Shown: positions 33,924 through 44,790 of the stretch, one piece after another
How positions within the stretch are numbered: the first letter of the stretch is position 1
Layout: each line of letters opens with the position of its first letter
From: Triplophysa rosa
Taxonomy: Eukaryota; Chordata; Actinopteri; Cypriniformes; Nemacheilidae
NCBI RefSeq assembly: GCF_024868665.1
Contig: NC_079914.1
Coordinates: forward strand, 4,731,859-4,795,858
Direction of reading: 5' to 3'
DNA length: 64,000 nucleotides
The notes under the pieces: generated by a model
What the model was told of the DNA's origin: nothing
What the model saw: the letters and a program-made list of their open reading frames with translations, nothing else
Database searches by the model: none
Translations under genes and position numbers: made by a program

Positions 33924-34080
33924 GGGGCGATTCACATTTTGCATCTAAAACTGCACGGAAAACGCGAGTCGCATTGCTTTCTCCTTTTTTTCCAAAGCGC
34001 CTGGGAGTTTGAGCTCTCCTGGCATCTATCATTGCTAAGCAACCATGGGCCACGCTAGCCATTGAGACAAGGAGGTATAA
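33924..34080 (+). repeat. ggggcgattcacat MITE, fragment 2
   Basis: Second left end in the same orientation, 'ggggcgattcacattttgca', with 'ggaaaacgcgagtcgcattg' following. No matching right end found. Confidence 0.5.
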
Positions 34081-35404
34081 ACAAAGGATAAATGGATTAT
34101 ATAAACTGAAAATACCTTGCAATAACTCTGCTAGTAGATCTGTGTCTCCATCTTCACTGAGCTTGTCTATATTGGTTGGTTGGTTCTTGTCACATGACCT
34201 GCGGAGAACCAGATTTTTGCATTTCTGTAAGAGAATGCGAGTGGTGCTTGATATACAGAAGCACTTCTGGGTGTGTGCCAGTGCATTGCTATGCAGTTGC
34301 TATGGTGTAGAGTAAGAGTGTTGTTTTTTTAAGGATGTTTCTATGCAGTTGCTCAGTTGCTAGGTTGTTTCAGGTGAATGCTTACCAGCCCGTTTCAAAA
34401 TAGCCCACCTTGAGTCTCTGTTGTAAACAGGTCTTTGGATATGGGTCATCAATGCAAGTCTGAGGGATTATTTTGCTGCTGGCAATTCGCGCGATTCTGG
34501 GTACGATTCACGTCCACGGCATAAACGGTGCATCAGTTATGCGTAACATGCCTCAGAAAACAACTCTGCTGGAGGGTTTCAAGAGGCTTAGCTGCTTGGA
34601 CTGCTTATAAACTGCCCTTGTGCTGATATCCGGCACTGACAAGCCCACATTACCCATCAGCACGAAGAGACCGAACTGAAGCGTGAGCGATTCCACACGT
34701 CAAACTGCGGATAAATCTTTGATGGAGATACAACTAAAATCTCCCTTAACTGAAAATTAATGAGGTCCACAATTTAACATCTACTGTATCCTGTAGACAG
34801 ATAGAGGACACTTTTTTTGTATGTTCTATCCACCGGTGGATTTGTCCCTGACCTGGAGTCCATCAACAAGGCCCAGGACCCACTCCTGATGTTTGTTTGG
34901 CTGTCGGCCAATCATCTTTCCCCTCCAGGACCTTGATCGGACGAAGCAACACATTCAGACTTGATGCTGATTCAGGTGCCTTAAGAGATTAAAAAAATGA
35001 CTGCGGATTAAATTTGGATGACCTCCTCGGCTGCTTTATTTATTTATGAATTATTCGAGTTTCTTCCCTCCCCATATCAGCAAAAAGTACTTCCGAACAT
35101 TTTTCAACGTGCCCAGCCTGGCATCATTTTTCCCCGAGTGGCATTCTGCCAGCATTTACATTAATGCGTGTACAAATCAAACCGATCCTGCAGATGTCAG
35201 AACTAATGTCCATCCACAGCTGATCCGTTCTGTATTTTCAGAACTAGCCAGAGTCGGGGGAACGTGGCCCTTGTGTCCAAAACTGTTGCGCCTGTGTCCG
35301 TCAACAACAGAACGTGTATGGCGAGTCATGAGACATGTGAGAAGCAATGAGATTCAGCACTATCGCCCTGCCGCCATATTTGAACTTTGGAGGGCTGTCT
35401 GTTT
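34081..35404. promoter_or_regulatory. Candidate conserved non-coding element (34620-35060)
   Basis: About 34620-35060 is repeat-free, balanced and of high complexity, with AT cores ('aaaattaatgagg', 'gaattattcgag') and no domain-bearing ORF. An ORF at 35046-35429 has no recognisable family. Possible regulatory element; inference only. The rest of this stretch is unassigned. Confidence 0.3.
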
Positions 35405-35786
35405 ATACCCTGCTAACAAAGATATGTGATAAAGACATTCTGCTAACATTGCCATTACGTTACGAAAACGTTATTTCTGATTGCTTTTAAACATTCAACT
35501 AACAACGTAAGAACAGTTTTTGTGTTATGTCTTGTCTTTATTGAATACAGGGGAATGTGAAAATAGCAAAGTACAGGGTGGAGAGAGGGGAACGGGACCA
35601 CCAAAAGACCGCGCGGCGGGAATTGAACTGCCCACTACGCGTTGTCATTTTTTAAAATGTCATTTTCATAACATTTTTAGAATGTTTAAAAATGCCAAAT
35701 GTAGATAAAACGCCTTTTTAAACTTACTGTAACGTTTTTTAACTTTGAGAGACCTTTTAGAGAACGTTCCCTGTTAGCTGGGTAAT
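35405..35786. mobile_element. TIR-like repeat with an internal insertion
   Basis: The left end 'taccctgctaacaaag' and right end 'ccctgttagctgggta' form an imperfect inverted pair. The phrases 'aacgttatttctg' and 'gagaacgttccctgttag' are typical of a fish repeat family. A SINE-like insert occupies about 35520-35645. Confidence 0.55.
35520..35645 (-). mobile_element. Possible SINE fragment, minus strand
   Basis: On the minus strand a B-box-like 'GTTCAATTCCCGC' lies at the complement of about 35614-35627, followed by a tail ending 'tcaataaagacaagacata'. The A box is missing or outside. A tRNA-derived SINE fragment is plausible, not certain. Confidence 0.4.
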
Positions 35787-35927
35787 TATACCAGACGTAT
35801 TGATCGATAAATAAGCACAAAATATGAATAGCTTTCTCCCCCATGTGTCTCTCGCTTGCGTAAACTCTCACTACAGAAGACATTTGTAACCAATTTTGTA
35901 GCCAATTTTTGCATGCAACGGATTGTG
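35787..35927. other. Unassigned spacer
   Basis: Nothing recognised. Confidence 0.4.
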
Positions 35928-36497
35928 CACTCTTAGAAGCGATTGAACCTTTAGAGTTAGAAAAAGAACTTTAAAGTTCAAATATGAACTTCTAATAATC
36001 AAAAAGGTTCAAAGTTGAACTTATAAGTTCTACAAGTAACCCTTTGTTATTTGCTATACTGTTAGAAGTTCTTTTTAGAACCTCTATTGTGGCAAAAGAA
36101 CCTGAAATTAGAACCTGGCCTGTTAACAAGGTTTCTTTTTGACCCTTTTCTGAGATGGACTAGATTTTCTGCTGTTTTTGTTATTATTATTAATTTATTT
36201 CGTTTACATTTACATTAGTCATATTTAAAGATTAATATATAAAAAAATGAAATACACAAACAATTTGAGAGTAGGACACCACCATCTCAAACAATAAACA
36301 TGTAATTTCCCCATGAAAAAGTTATAGAGATATATAGTGCTACAAAGGCAACATTTGTGTTAATTATTTCACCCCTTCACTTTCTTTTAAGTAGAGAAAA
36401 AGATAAACATATATCACTGAAAGGGGGAAAGATGCTAAGACGCAGGAGACAATAACGCACCTGCAAAATGGATGAAGCGCATTTCTAGCAACCAAAT

Positions 36498-38126
36498 ATG
36501 GACAACAATCAGAGTGTAAGTACTGAATGTTAATGAAGATTTATGTGTTTAACGTTACAAAAATTGTGCTTTCTTATTGAACAGCCAAAGTTGGTAACTG
36601 TAGTCTGCAAGGCACAACAAGCAGAAATAAACAGTCTGTTTATTTAGGTAAACATGTGCTGATTTAGTGACTATTATAATGTATTCTGTCAAGTATAGAA
36701 CTAAACTTCATAACATATTAACATGTTAATACATTCTGTGTCCATCAGCTGCATTAAGTCAGCAGTAGTCTGTCTTAAAGGATACTTAACCCAAAAAAAT
36801 GTAAATTCTGTCATCATTTACTCACCCTCGGATTGTTCCAAACATGTATACATTTCTTTGTTTTGTTGAACACACAGGAAGATATTTGGAAGAATGTCTG
36901 ATCTCATCCCCCATTTACTGCCATATTAGGGGAAATAAATACCATGGGTGTCAGTAGGGGATGAGATCTGACATTCTTCCAAATATCTTCCAGCAGAACA
37001 AAGTAATGTATACAGGTTTGGAACAATCAGAGGGTGAGTAATTGATGTGAGAATTTTCATTTTTGGGTGAAATACTGTATCCCTTTAAGTGTGAACGTTT
37101 GTTTAATCTTAATTATGATTATTTACATGACAAGACTGAATATTTAACTGAAACCAATGATTTCTTGATCAAGTTTACTGTGGTATATTACTGTAGGCCT
37201 ATAGCTTTTAATCATTCAATATGCTTTCTGTTGAATTTGTGGTTTTCCAGATGTGTCTCTCTACTGTCATGTTGCCATTAATGTGGAACCCACAACCTGT
37301 ACAAAGAGTCAAAATCCTACATAATTTTAATGAAGGGATAATCCTTGATCTCCATTTATGCCTAACCACAAGGAACATGCTACAGGTAATGTTTGATCTA
37401 AATTGATAAATGCATAATCTGTGAATAATACATTTCATTGAGAAAGCCTTGTGGCCTTAAGGAGTACTGCAGAGGACACAACATAATACAAATGAGTTTC
37501 ACTGATCTGTGGTGTTCGGTTTCCAGAGCTGTGTCCACCCATGTTATGCATTTGTGCCTTCTCCTGCTCTGCACTTTTAAAGCCCACTGTACGGTATGTA
37601 AACATTATGTCTACGATGGTGAACTTATGTAGAGATCTGAGTAAAGTGGTTTGCAATTCTGCATTCGTATAAAGGTATATTTAAATGAACATTTTGTATT
37701 TAGTAGGCCATCATACACTGGTTTGGCTGTGCTGCAGAATTTGTCCGTGCAAGACGCTGAGCAAGTTTTCATCAATGATCTGGATTACCATCACAGGTAA
37801 ATAACATATTTATATTCAGGTTTCTTGCCTCTCTCTCTATTCAGTATTTTTGGTCAGTTTTAAGGGGATGTATTTATTATAGTTTCTTATTAATACACAA
37901 TAACAGCAATATGAACATGAATGAATGATCTTTATTATTACCTCAGCCAGTGGCATCTTGATGTTTACTGATGATACATATCCCTCTACTGTGCGACATA
38001 TCATTAAGCTCTACATCTAAAATTACAGAGTTGAAGATGTTAAAGTTAATTGTTGGTTTATTAATTTGTCTGTTTTTCTTTCTCTCAGGTCAGTGAAGCC
38101 TACATCAGTGCAATGTGGCAGCTGAT
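36498..38126 (+). pseudogene. Chain of exon-like blocks of unknown gene
   Basis: Blocks bounded by good splice signals. 36498-36515 has an ATG and six codons before GTAAGT. 37251-37385 lies between TTTTCCAG and GTAATG and is 45 open codons. 37527-37593 lies between TTTCCAG and GTATGT. 37738-37796 lies between GCTGCAG and GTAAAT and encodes 'NLSVQDAEQVFINDLDYHH'. 38090-38126 follows TTTCTCTCAG. The last two join in phase and end in a stop after 'SVKPTSVQCGS'. An AATAAA follows at about 38569. The 37527 block is not in phase with the one before it. I do not recognise the protein. It may be a captured or decayed gene fragment in a repeat; chance splice-like motifs remain possible. Confidence 0.3.
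36779..37084. mobile_element. Short palindromic DNA repeat, copy E (TTAA-flanked)
   Basis: The best-preserved copy of the family. The ends (AGGATAC and GTATCCCT) are flanked by TTAA at 36775-36778 and 37085-37088. Long inverted arms contain 'agatatttggaagaatgtc' and 'gacattcttccaaatatctt'. 306 bp, non-coding. The TTAA sites suggest a Kolobok- or piggyBac-mobilised MITE. Confidence 0.8.
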
Positions 38127-38568
38127 GGGCAAAACGTAATTTCTTAGTGTTGTATTTGTATTACTTACTATTGCACTTCTTCAAAAAACAGACTGTGGTC
38201 CTGTCACCCTGCAGTACTGAAGGATCATACAACTGGGATTTACACAGCTCTGCATACATCAGTTAATGGACTTTCTCTCTGTTTATGGCTGATGTTAGGA
38301 AGAATGTTACTGACTGACAAATTCACCTTTCACTTACATACAAAACACTAGTCAAAAAGCAACTTTTTTTCTCTTGTGCTCTGCTAAGGAAAGACAGTCA
38401 GAAGGGTTTGGAATATGATGGCGAGTAATCATGATCAAATATGATCACATATTATAGATTAAAATGGGCATTTTTGTTTGTTTAAATAAATGGATGCAGT
38501 GAGGTGGGCTTGCTTTATTTCATAATTATTTTACTTTGTTAATGTTATACATATCACAATCAGATGTT

Positions 38569-38721
38569 AAATAAAATGTATTGTCATTTTGTGTTTTGTC
38601 TGAAATTTGTGCATGTACGCAATAAATATTTAATGGAGAATCATGGTGTTGTGTCATGTGTTATGAAATGTTGTTATAGTATAATGTGTAATATAATAAT
38701 AATAATAACAATAGTAATAAT
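38569..38721. other. Polyadenylation-like signal and (AAT)n tract
   Basis: AATAAA at about 38569-38574 follows the exon-like blocks. An interrupted 'aataat' microsatellite at about 38690-38721 abuts the solo LTR and makes its target duplication ambiguous. Confidence 0.6.
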
Positions 38722-39282
38722 TGTCACGGTCCTGCCTTCTTGGTTCTGTATTTCTAGTCGTGTGGCAGGATCGGGACGGAGCCCTTAGGTTTTATGTGAG
38801 AAAGCCATGAGTTGTTTACGTTTTTACATCTCATGTGCTTTCTCGTGTCTTGTCATTGGCCCCGCCCCTCTCGTTTCATGTATTGCTTCCCTGCCATGTC
38901 TAATGTTTCCCACACCTGCCCTGTGTCATTATCCCTCGTTTGTCTCTCCTATAAATGCCCTCATGTTTCTTTGACCTGTGCTCGTGGATTGTGTATGTAC
39001 CCATGGTCGTGTGCTTCGTGTTTTTCCTTGCCCCCGGATACCATTGTCTTACCTTGTCTAGTTCTACCTTGTTTGTTTAAGACGTTGTGTCGCTGGTTGT
39101 TTTGTTAGTTTATTTTTGCCCCCCCGTGGGAAGTGTTTTGTTTCAGTTTTTATTTTAATTATCGAGTCTGGTTGTCCTCATTGTGGGTTTTTGTTTTCTC
39201 GTTTTGTCATTAAAGTCTTTTGTGTTAACCCCTTCACTGCCGCTGCCTGCATTTGGGTTCTTCCACCACGCAAATCGTGACA
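38722..39282 (+). mobile_element. Solo LTR, family tgtcac...gtgaca, copy 1
   Basis: Begins 'tgtcacggtcctgccttctt' and ends 'gcaaatcgtgaca', giving 6-bp inverted ends TGTCAC/GTGACA. Flanks are 'aataat' on both sides (38716-38721 and 39283-39288), inside an AAT-rich tract. A poly(A)-signal-like 'attaaagtc' precedes the 3' part and 'ctataaatgccc' is TATA-like. Copy 2 at 48858-49475 is alignable over its full length. No internal region remains. Confidence 0.85.
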
Positions 39283-39476
39283 AATAATACTACTGAAATG
39301 GTGACTATAAAGGGGTTCCAAAAGGAACTCTGCTGGTTCTTTAATGCACCTTTAAGAGAGGGTTCCAATTGGAACCTTTTTAAAAAGGTTCAGAAATGAA
39401 CCTTTAAGGTTCCCCCACAGTTGCAATCTCCAGGAACCTCAAAACGTTCATTTTTGAACCTTTTCTTGTTAGAGTG

Positions 39477-40627
39477 TGGGATGTCATAAGGTGAAACTGA
39501 ATCTATGCTGCCTTCTTGCAGCATCTTGTATGTTACGCAAACCAAACAAACGTGGCTCAAAACCTCAGTATGCTCTAGGGTATTTTTTATTCCAGACGAA
39601 GCCGATCTCTTTTTCAGGCTGTATGCGTTTCTGTGCGTCAGGTGCGAGGAAGCATTTAACTGGAAGGGCGTCAGAGCTACAGTTTCTCACCGCTTGAGTA
39701 AATGCGTGGGTTGAGCGTGTAGGTGTACCATAGAAGCAGCATTAAAACAGCTTGAATCTCATGTGGGTATGTTGTAATTTCAAGAAATTCACAACAAGGA
39801 AAGGATGAGCAGTTTCTTGTGGGCGGTTGTGGGAAAAGCAGGCCCCATTACAGTCTCACGGCAGTAATTATAGCAAGTCTGTTTCTGGTCCGTCCAGATG
39901 GCTGCTCCTGCAATGTTTCTGAAGTTTAACTTTTCTGTTCAAATCTGGCGAGATCTACGGTGCCTGCTCGAGGGTGCCAGATTTGGAAGCGTATCATCTT
40001 TTCGGCTAGCGGCAAGTTTGGGTTACAATTCTATTCAGACGGCATCTTTTTCGCATCTTCATACAGGTGTGAAGTTACCTGCGCCTTTTAGAATGTGCAG
40101 GTGTTACACAAAGACCTGACCGTGTGAATAATTGTATTTTTTCTGCTCGAAATCACGCCCCTTATTTGCGAGAATGTGTTTAATCCAGTGAAAGCCAGAC
40201 CGTCGACGGTTTGTCTCGCTAAATGGATTCAATGCGCTGGAGAATAACAGATGTACGACTGTCTTTTCCCTCTTTGAAATACAGTCAAGCGAGAAGAGAG
40301 ATTGAAGTTCAGATAAATCGCTGGAACTTTCCTCAATTAATGATGCGAGGTGTCTGTGGCCATGTTTGCACCTATCAAACAAAACCTATCAAAATTCTTG
40401 TGTGAATAAAATGAAAACGGGTGTGAATGGTGACACAAAACGCCTTTGCAATATTACAAAGCCTTTTTAATATTTCAACATTTTGAATATGTTCGACAAC
40501 AAGTGATGTGTAAAATGACCAAATAAAAGACTCCCGTCTCATCGAAATATAATCGTGAGTATTCACAGGAGATGCATAAACAGGCCAATGAATTCACAGT
40601 GATGGGGTTTGTGGGAGGAGCTTGAAG
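39477..40627. promoter_or_regulatory. Candidate conserved non-coding element (39890-40400)
   Basis: Repeat-free, balanced composition, ORFs on both strands without domains. About 39890-40400 has the texture of conserved regulatory DNA. Inference only. Confidence 0.3.
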
Positions 40628-40905
40628 GAAACACCCCAAAATCTAAATTCTGTCATCAGTTATTTTACCCTCATGTTGTTCAAAACCCGAATACAGTAGG
40701 ACTCTTTCTCTGGAACACAAAATATATTTTGAGAAATGTCTCAGTGGTTTTGTGTTCATACAATGGAAGTCAATGGGGTTCAGTGTTACCAACATTCTTC
40801 AAAATATCTCATTTTGTGTTCTGCAGAAGAATGAACATCAAACAGCTTTGGAATGACATGAGGATGAATAAATAAAATAATTTCTATCACTGTACTATCA
40901 CTTTA
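40628..40905. mobile_element. Short palindromic DNA repeat, copy F
   Basis: Complete copy: 'aattctgtcatcagttattt' at the left, 'aatatattttgagaaatgtc' left arm, 'aaaatatctcattttgtgtt' right arm, 'gacatgaggatgaataaat' right end. Confidence 0.75.
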
Positions 40906-41000
40906 AGTATCAGCTTTGATGCCCTATTCCCGTAAGAACTGCTGTGCATTACTTTTAGATTTTCAATGTCTTTAAGTACCACAATGGGCACACTTACAGT
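40906..41000. other. Unassigned spacer
   Basis: Nothing recognised. Confidence 0.4.
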
Positions 41001-41002
41001 AA

Positions 41003-41230
41003 GGGCCATTCACATTTCGCGTGTTTTGCGCGTACAAGTTCGCTATTTTATATGTAGACCCGCCGGGGCAGGCGCGCAAATAGGGAGTGATGCGGTCGGC
41101 ACATTTTTCTAGGTGCGAAAATATTCGCAATATTTCCACTTTTCAGAGTGCTCCGCGCGCGTCATTTAAGAGAAAGCAGCACGGCTCACGTTTTCCGCTC
41201 GGTTATAGATGCGAAATGTGAATCGCCCCA
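41003..41230. mobile_element. MITE with gattcacatttcgc ends (complete copy)
   Basis: The left end 'gggccattcacatttcgcg' and right end 'gcgaaatgtgaatcgcccca' are inverted repeats, flanked by TAA at 41000-41002 and 41231-41233. A TAA/TWA duplication fits PIF/Harbinger. 228 bp, GC-richer than its surroundings, no ORF. Related partial copies at 33501 and 33924. Confidence 0.7.
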
Positions 41231-41233
41231 TAA

Positions 41234-41834
41234 CCCACATAAATTTAGGTGGCTATTGTAAATCTTATCCAGCCGTCACTGTCTTGCCCAGGACAGTAAC
41301 ACAAATGCAACCAAAACGTCACCACATGGATGTTCTGTGAAGATTCTGTCAAAATTCGGCATTGGTACGATGTTATCACATAATCTGAATGTCAGTGCGA
41401 GTAAATTCGTGTTTGAATGATGCAATACACAGAAGTAGCTTCAACCGTAATGCACAAATATATATTTTTGAATACGGTTGACTGGTTGTGTGAATGACTG
41501 CCATGACAAGCACACAGAATGCATAGCTGTAATCTGTTATGACAGACAGACTAGAATTCCCTGCATACCTGTTAAAAAAGGGCAGAAAGCACATGACACG
41601 ATTAAAGCTAGTTCAGGTGGGAGTCACCGTAGAGACCTAAGACACTCCCATCCCAGATGCCCGTAGTGCACTAATGACTTGTGACAGCTGGCACGTCTAA
41701 GTTCAGTGTGAAACAAACTTCCCCAGTCCAACAAGAGCATTTATTGACATTAAGCGAGAAATTGACTGATGATAAATTCCACAACTTTTAACACCAAAGA
41801 CATGCCTTAATACACATAAATGTAAATATAAACC
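41234..41834. other. Unassigned DNA
   Basis: No gene or repeat recognised. Confidence 0.4.
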
Positions 41835-42060
41835 GCACTCAGATAGCACAGGTACGTCTGTTGAAGATCTGGAAAACATCTGCTGTGTAAAACATCTGAT
41901 AAACGCCTTAGACAAGAAGCAGTTTTACATAGATTCTAAATCCTAAACATCTTAAAGATGTCTATATGACATTTGAAAGGAAACGATCATTGCAGATGAG
42001 CAAACAATAAAAAAACATCTTGCAGATGTAAATGCATACATCAAATAGACGTGTACGAAA
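41835..42060 (-). repeat. Interspersed repeat rich in agacgt/agatgt, copy 2
   Basis: Reverse-oriented relative of 23190-23470, beginning 'agatagcacaggtacgtctg' and containing 'gatctggaaaacatctgctg'. Confidence 0.65.
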
Positions 42061-42480
42061 TTTGTGCATGCTTTTAGGGTAAAACCATATACAGTATATT
42101 AAGTGGAAACACAATCAAAGTCCTCCTTTGATTGGTTGAATTCTACAGGATTTCAGGGAGACATGCGTGTAGTGTTCTTTAACAGTCCACCTGGAAACAA
42201 CACAAAGCTGTCTGATCGAAAACCTAAGCTGTCGTTAACACTGAATTCCTAAAAGTATGCAAGGTTCACAGCATGAACTCATAAGTGTTGTTGTTAACTT
42301 TGGGGACGTTCGTAAATGCACACCGGTCGGTCACTGTTGGGACTTTCCACGCCTCTAAATATGACGTAGCTCAAAACAAAATGTGATTAGTTAATTACCT
42401 GTCACTCATATGCCCTCGAGTGGCACTTGGCAATACAAGGAGGTAAAGGTTACCCAGTTTTTGTCCCTTTACCTACAGTA
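42061..42480. other. Unassigned DNA
   Basis: No gene or repeat recognised. Confidence 0.4.
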
Positions 42481-42488
42481 TTGTGGAC

Positions 42489-43233
42489 CAGGGGGCGTAT
42501 TACAGAAGGTTTCTTATCTTAGGTCTTAATTTATGATACGTTAAATTAGGATTTTTCACAAATCTGTATTACAGAAGCAAATCTTAGCTTGATTTGGGAT
42601 TCCTATCCAATCTTACAAAATCGTATCTTATCTCAAGTTAGGAAATCTTAAATTGCACCATCAAGCTCTGCAATCCACTTTCAGGTCTGTTACCAAGCAA
42701 CCAATACTGCGCGAGCTGCTGATGGAGGTAAACAAAATGGAAAAACAAAACAAAAACAGCTGAGGCTGTGAAGAAAAAGTTTACCACCCTTGCTGTGTTC
42801 CTGTGCTAACTTTAATATCATGTTGCGCGACATTCTGTAATTACTTAAGTGTTTTGTCAATTGTTACACATCTTCAGGGTCCTCCAAGAATCTTTCTTCC
42901 ATTAAACATCTCTGTTCTTCATTTTCAATTATTAATCAATGTAATGCCATTGTTGGACAGCGCAATTGTGAGCGTTTTTTCTGTTAGTTTTGAAATAATT
43001 TTGAAGTTAGGACAGCTGTGGGGTCGTCCTAAAGTTAAGACCGTTTATTTGTCAAGTTAAGACGCTTCTGTAATACCATTTTTCTATATGTAGTTAAGAT
43101 AAGATTATGCACTTAGAAAGTGCTGTTCTGTAATAGCTTTTGTCCTAAATGAGGTCCTATCTGAAATTTCCATGGTTACCAAACAGATAGGATAAGATTT
43201 TCAAGTTATGATCTTTCTGTAATACGCCCCCTG
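42489..43233. mobile_element. hAT-type non-autonomous element
   Basis: Ends CAGGGGGCGTATTACAGAA and its inverse (19 bp, essentially perfect), flanked by an 8-bp target duplication with one mismatch: ttgtggac (42481-42488) and ttgtgtac (43234-43241). CAG...CTG ends and an 8-bp duplication are hAT hallmarks. The interior has further inverted phrases ('cttatctta', 'taagataaga'). An ORF at 42803-43060 matches no family I know. Confidence 0.85.
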
Positions 43234-43241
43234 TTGTGTAC

Positions 43242-43420
43242 CTTTAAAGGTACAGTCACCATTAACATGAAACCCTACCTTTAAAGGTACATAATATGTA
43301 CCTTTAATATAATGTACCCAAAAAACTACAACATTTTTTAATGTATACCTGTATTGGTATAAAAAGCAATCTCGGAAAAGGTACAGATAAGTACTTTTTT
43401 ACAGTGATAGACTGAAAGTA
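43242..43420. repeat. Small repeat with cctttaaaggtac palindromes
   Basis: The palindrome 'acctttaaaggt' occurs twice (43241-43252 and 43280-43291), followed by 'tatgtaccttt' and, further right, 'ggtacagataagtac'. It resembles a short fish DNA repeat; boundaries unclear. Confidence 0.45.
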
Positions 43421-43442
43421 GACCTTTTAATTTTCACTTTAA

Positions 43443-43880
43443 AGTCCCCGTGAAACAGAAGTTGCTATCATTTTTACATCCGTATTTTGATGCATTTCCG
43501 AGTGAAATGGAATTTCTAATGATTAAAAATAGTGGGCGTGGCTTTCGGCTTTCTCTGCGATTTGATTGGATGTATAGAAACAGTCGTTGCGTTTTGAAAT
43601 GGAACTGGCAGCAGACTGACAGTTAAAGGGGAGGAGTTCACAGATGCTCCTCCCAAGCCGTCTAACATACTGTACGTCATTTAAGATGGATAGTCATTAC
43701 TGGAAGGAAGTGCAGTTTCAGATTTTAACTAAAGATTATGAGAGCACACGAATTTAAAAAAGAAAATGAACCACATTGATAAACTATTTACAATAAACGC
43801 TGCAATATTTCATTAAAAAAAAGAAGTATAATAATAGAACACTTAAACATCAACAATGCCTGTTAACTATTGATCAGAAA
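43443..43880. mobile_element. TTAA MITE (AGTCCCCGTGAA family), right end lost
   Basis: Starts AGTCCCCGTGAA after TTAA (43439-43442) and aligns along its length to 45102-45506 ('tagtgggcgtggctt', 'cagcagactgacagtt', 'aggggaggagtt', 'aaacgctgcaatatttcat'). The expected right TIR is missing. Confidence 0.75.
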
Positions 43881-44289
43881 TTGGGGTGGCACATGAGGTT
43901 GTAAGGAGAAAGCCAGGTGTACATTATTAAAAAGAGTAATTAAATAAGTTGATATAATGTAAAACTAACACTTTAAAGCCGATTGATGATTTTTTAGCTG
44001 AAACCTTTACAAAAAGGTTTCCAGTGGTGGATTGTAAAAAGTTGTTACCCAAGACATTGTTAAGGCATATTGTTTGTCTACCCTCAGATCCTTACATTTA
44101 TTCTCATCAAATTAAATATGAAGTCCACTCTGACTAACGTCTAAAGACAGATTATGTTCCCTTGAGCCCCTGAAGCACGAGGCTTTTTGGAGGCCCATCT
44201 TGTCTTCAATTCAAGACATAACGCCCAATTAAAAGAAACTGCATCGTAAATATGAGAAACAAAGTAGCAGGTGCATCATATAAAGTCTC
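43881..44289. other. Unassigned AT-rich DNA
   Basis: No gene or repeat recognised. Confidence 0.4.
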
Positions 44290-44625
44290 AAAGATGCAAT
44301 TGAATGAAAGATCACACACACACAGGCTTTGGTTGACTATCCCCGTGGGGACAGTCCATAGGCGTAATGTTTTTATACTGTACAAACTGTATATTCTATC
44401 CCCTATCCCTAACCCTATCCCTAAACCTAAAGATCATAGAACACTTTTTGCATTTTTAGATTTGTAAAAAATATTGTTCTGTACAATTTATTAGCTTTTT
44501 TGCCCATGGGGACCTCAATTTTGGTCCCCACGGTGACACGAGTCCCCATGTGTTGGTGTGTATTCAGGTTTAGGTCCCCACCGGGATATACAAACATGAA
44601 CACACACACACACACACCACCAAGG
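44290..44625. repeat. Interspersed 'gtccccac' repeat with CA tract
   Basis: Contains 'ccccgtggggacagtcc', a short run of 'ccctatccctaa' units near 44399-44430, 'ggggacctcaattttggtcc', and a (CA)n run at about 44600-44618. It matches the texture of a very common fish repeat. The CCCTAA-like units are too few and irregular to be telomeric. Confidence 0.6.
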
Positions 44626-44790
44626 GTTAAAAAAACTGCAAAAACAAACAATGACTTGTAGACTTGAAGTCAGAGTACAAAGCTTGCAATTATAGGTGTC
44701 CTGTCAGTGCCAACAGGAGGACAAAAAACATTTTTTCTCCATGTTTTTCATTATTCAGTGAAAATAGTAACTGGCAGACGTTCAGTCAAT
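44626..44790. other. Unassigned spacer
   Basis: Nothing recognised. Confidence 0.4.

Larger units (their letters stand above)
35928..39476. mobile_element. Possible long TIR element or repeat pair containing nested insertions
   Basis: The left end (35928, 'cactcttagaag') and right end (39476, complement 'cactctaacaag') are imperfect inverted repeats. Both are followed inward by related phrases rich in 'gttc', 'gaacctt' and 'aaaggttca' (35945-36130 and 39310-39465), matching a widespread fish repeat. Inside lie a TTAA element (36779-37084), exon-like blocks (36498-38126) and a solo LTR (38722-39282). It is either one 3.5-kb element or two separate copies facing each other; no target duplication is clear. 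Confidence 0.45.

Noticed and set aside
35046..35429. 127-codon ORF as a gene
   Set aside because: No family recognised; lies at the edge of a conserved-looking but probably non-coding stretch.
44399..44430. Interstitial telomere repeat
   Set aside because: Only a few irregular CCCTAA-like units within a known type of interspersed repeat.
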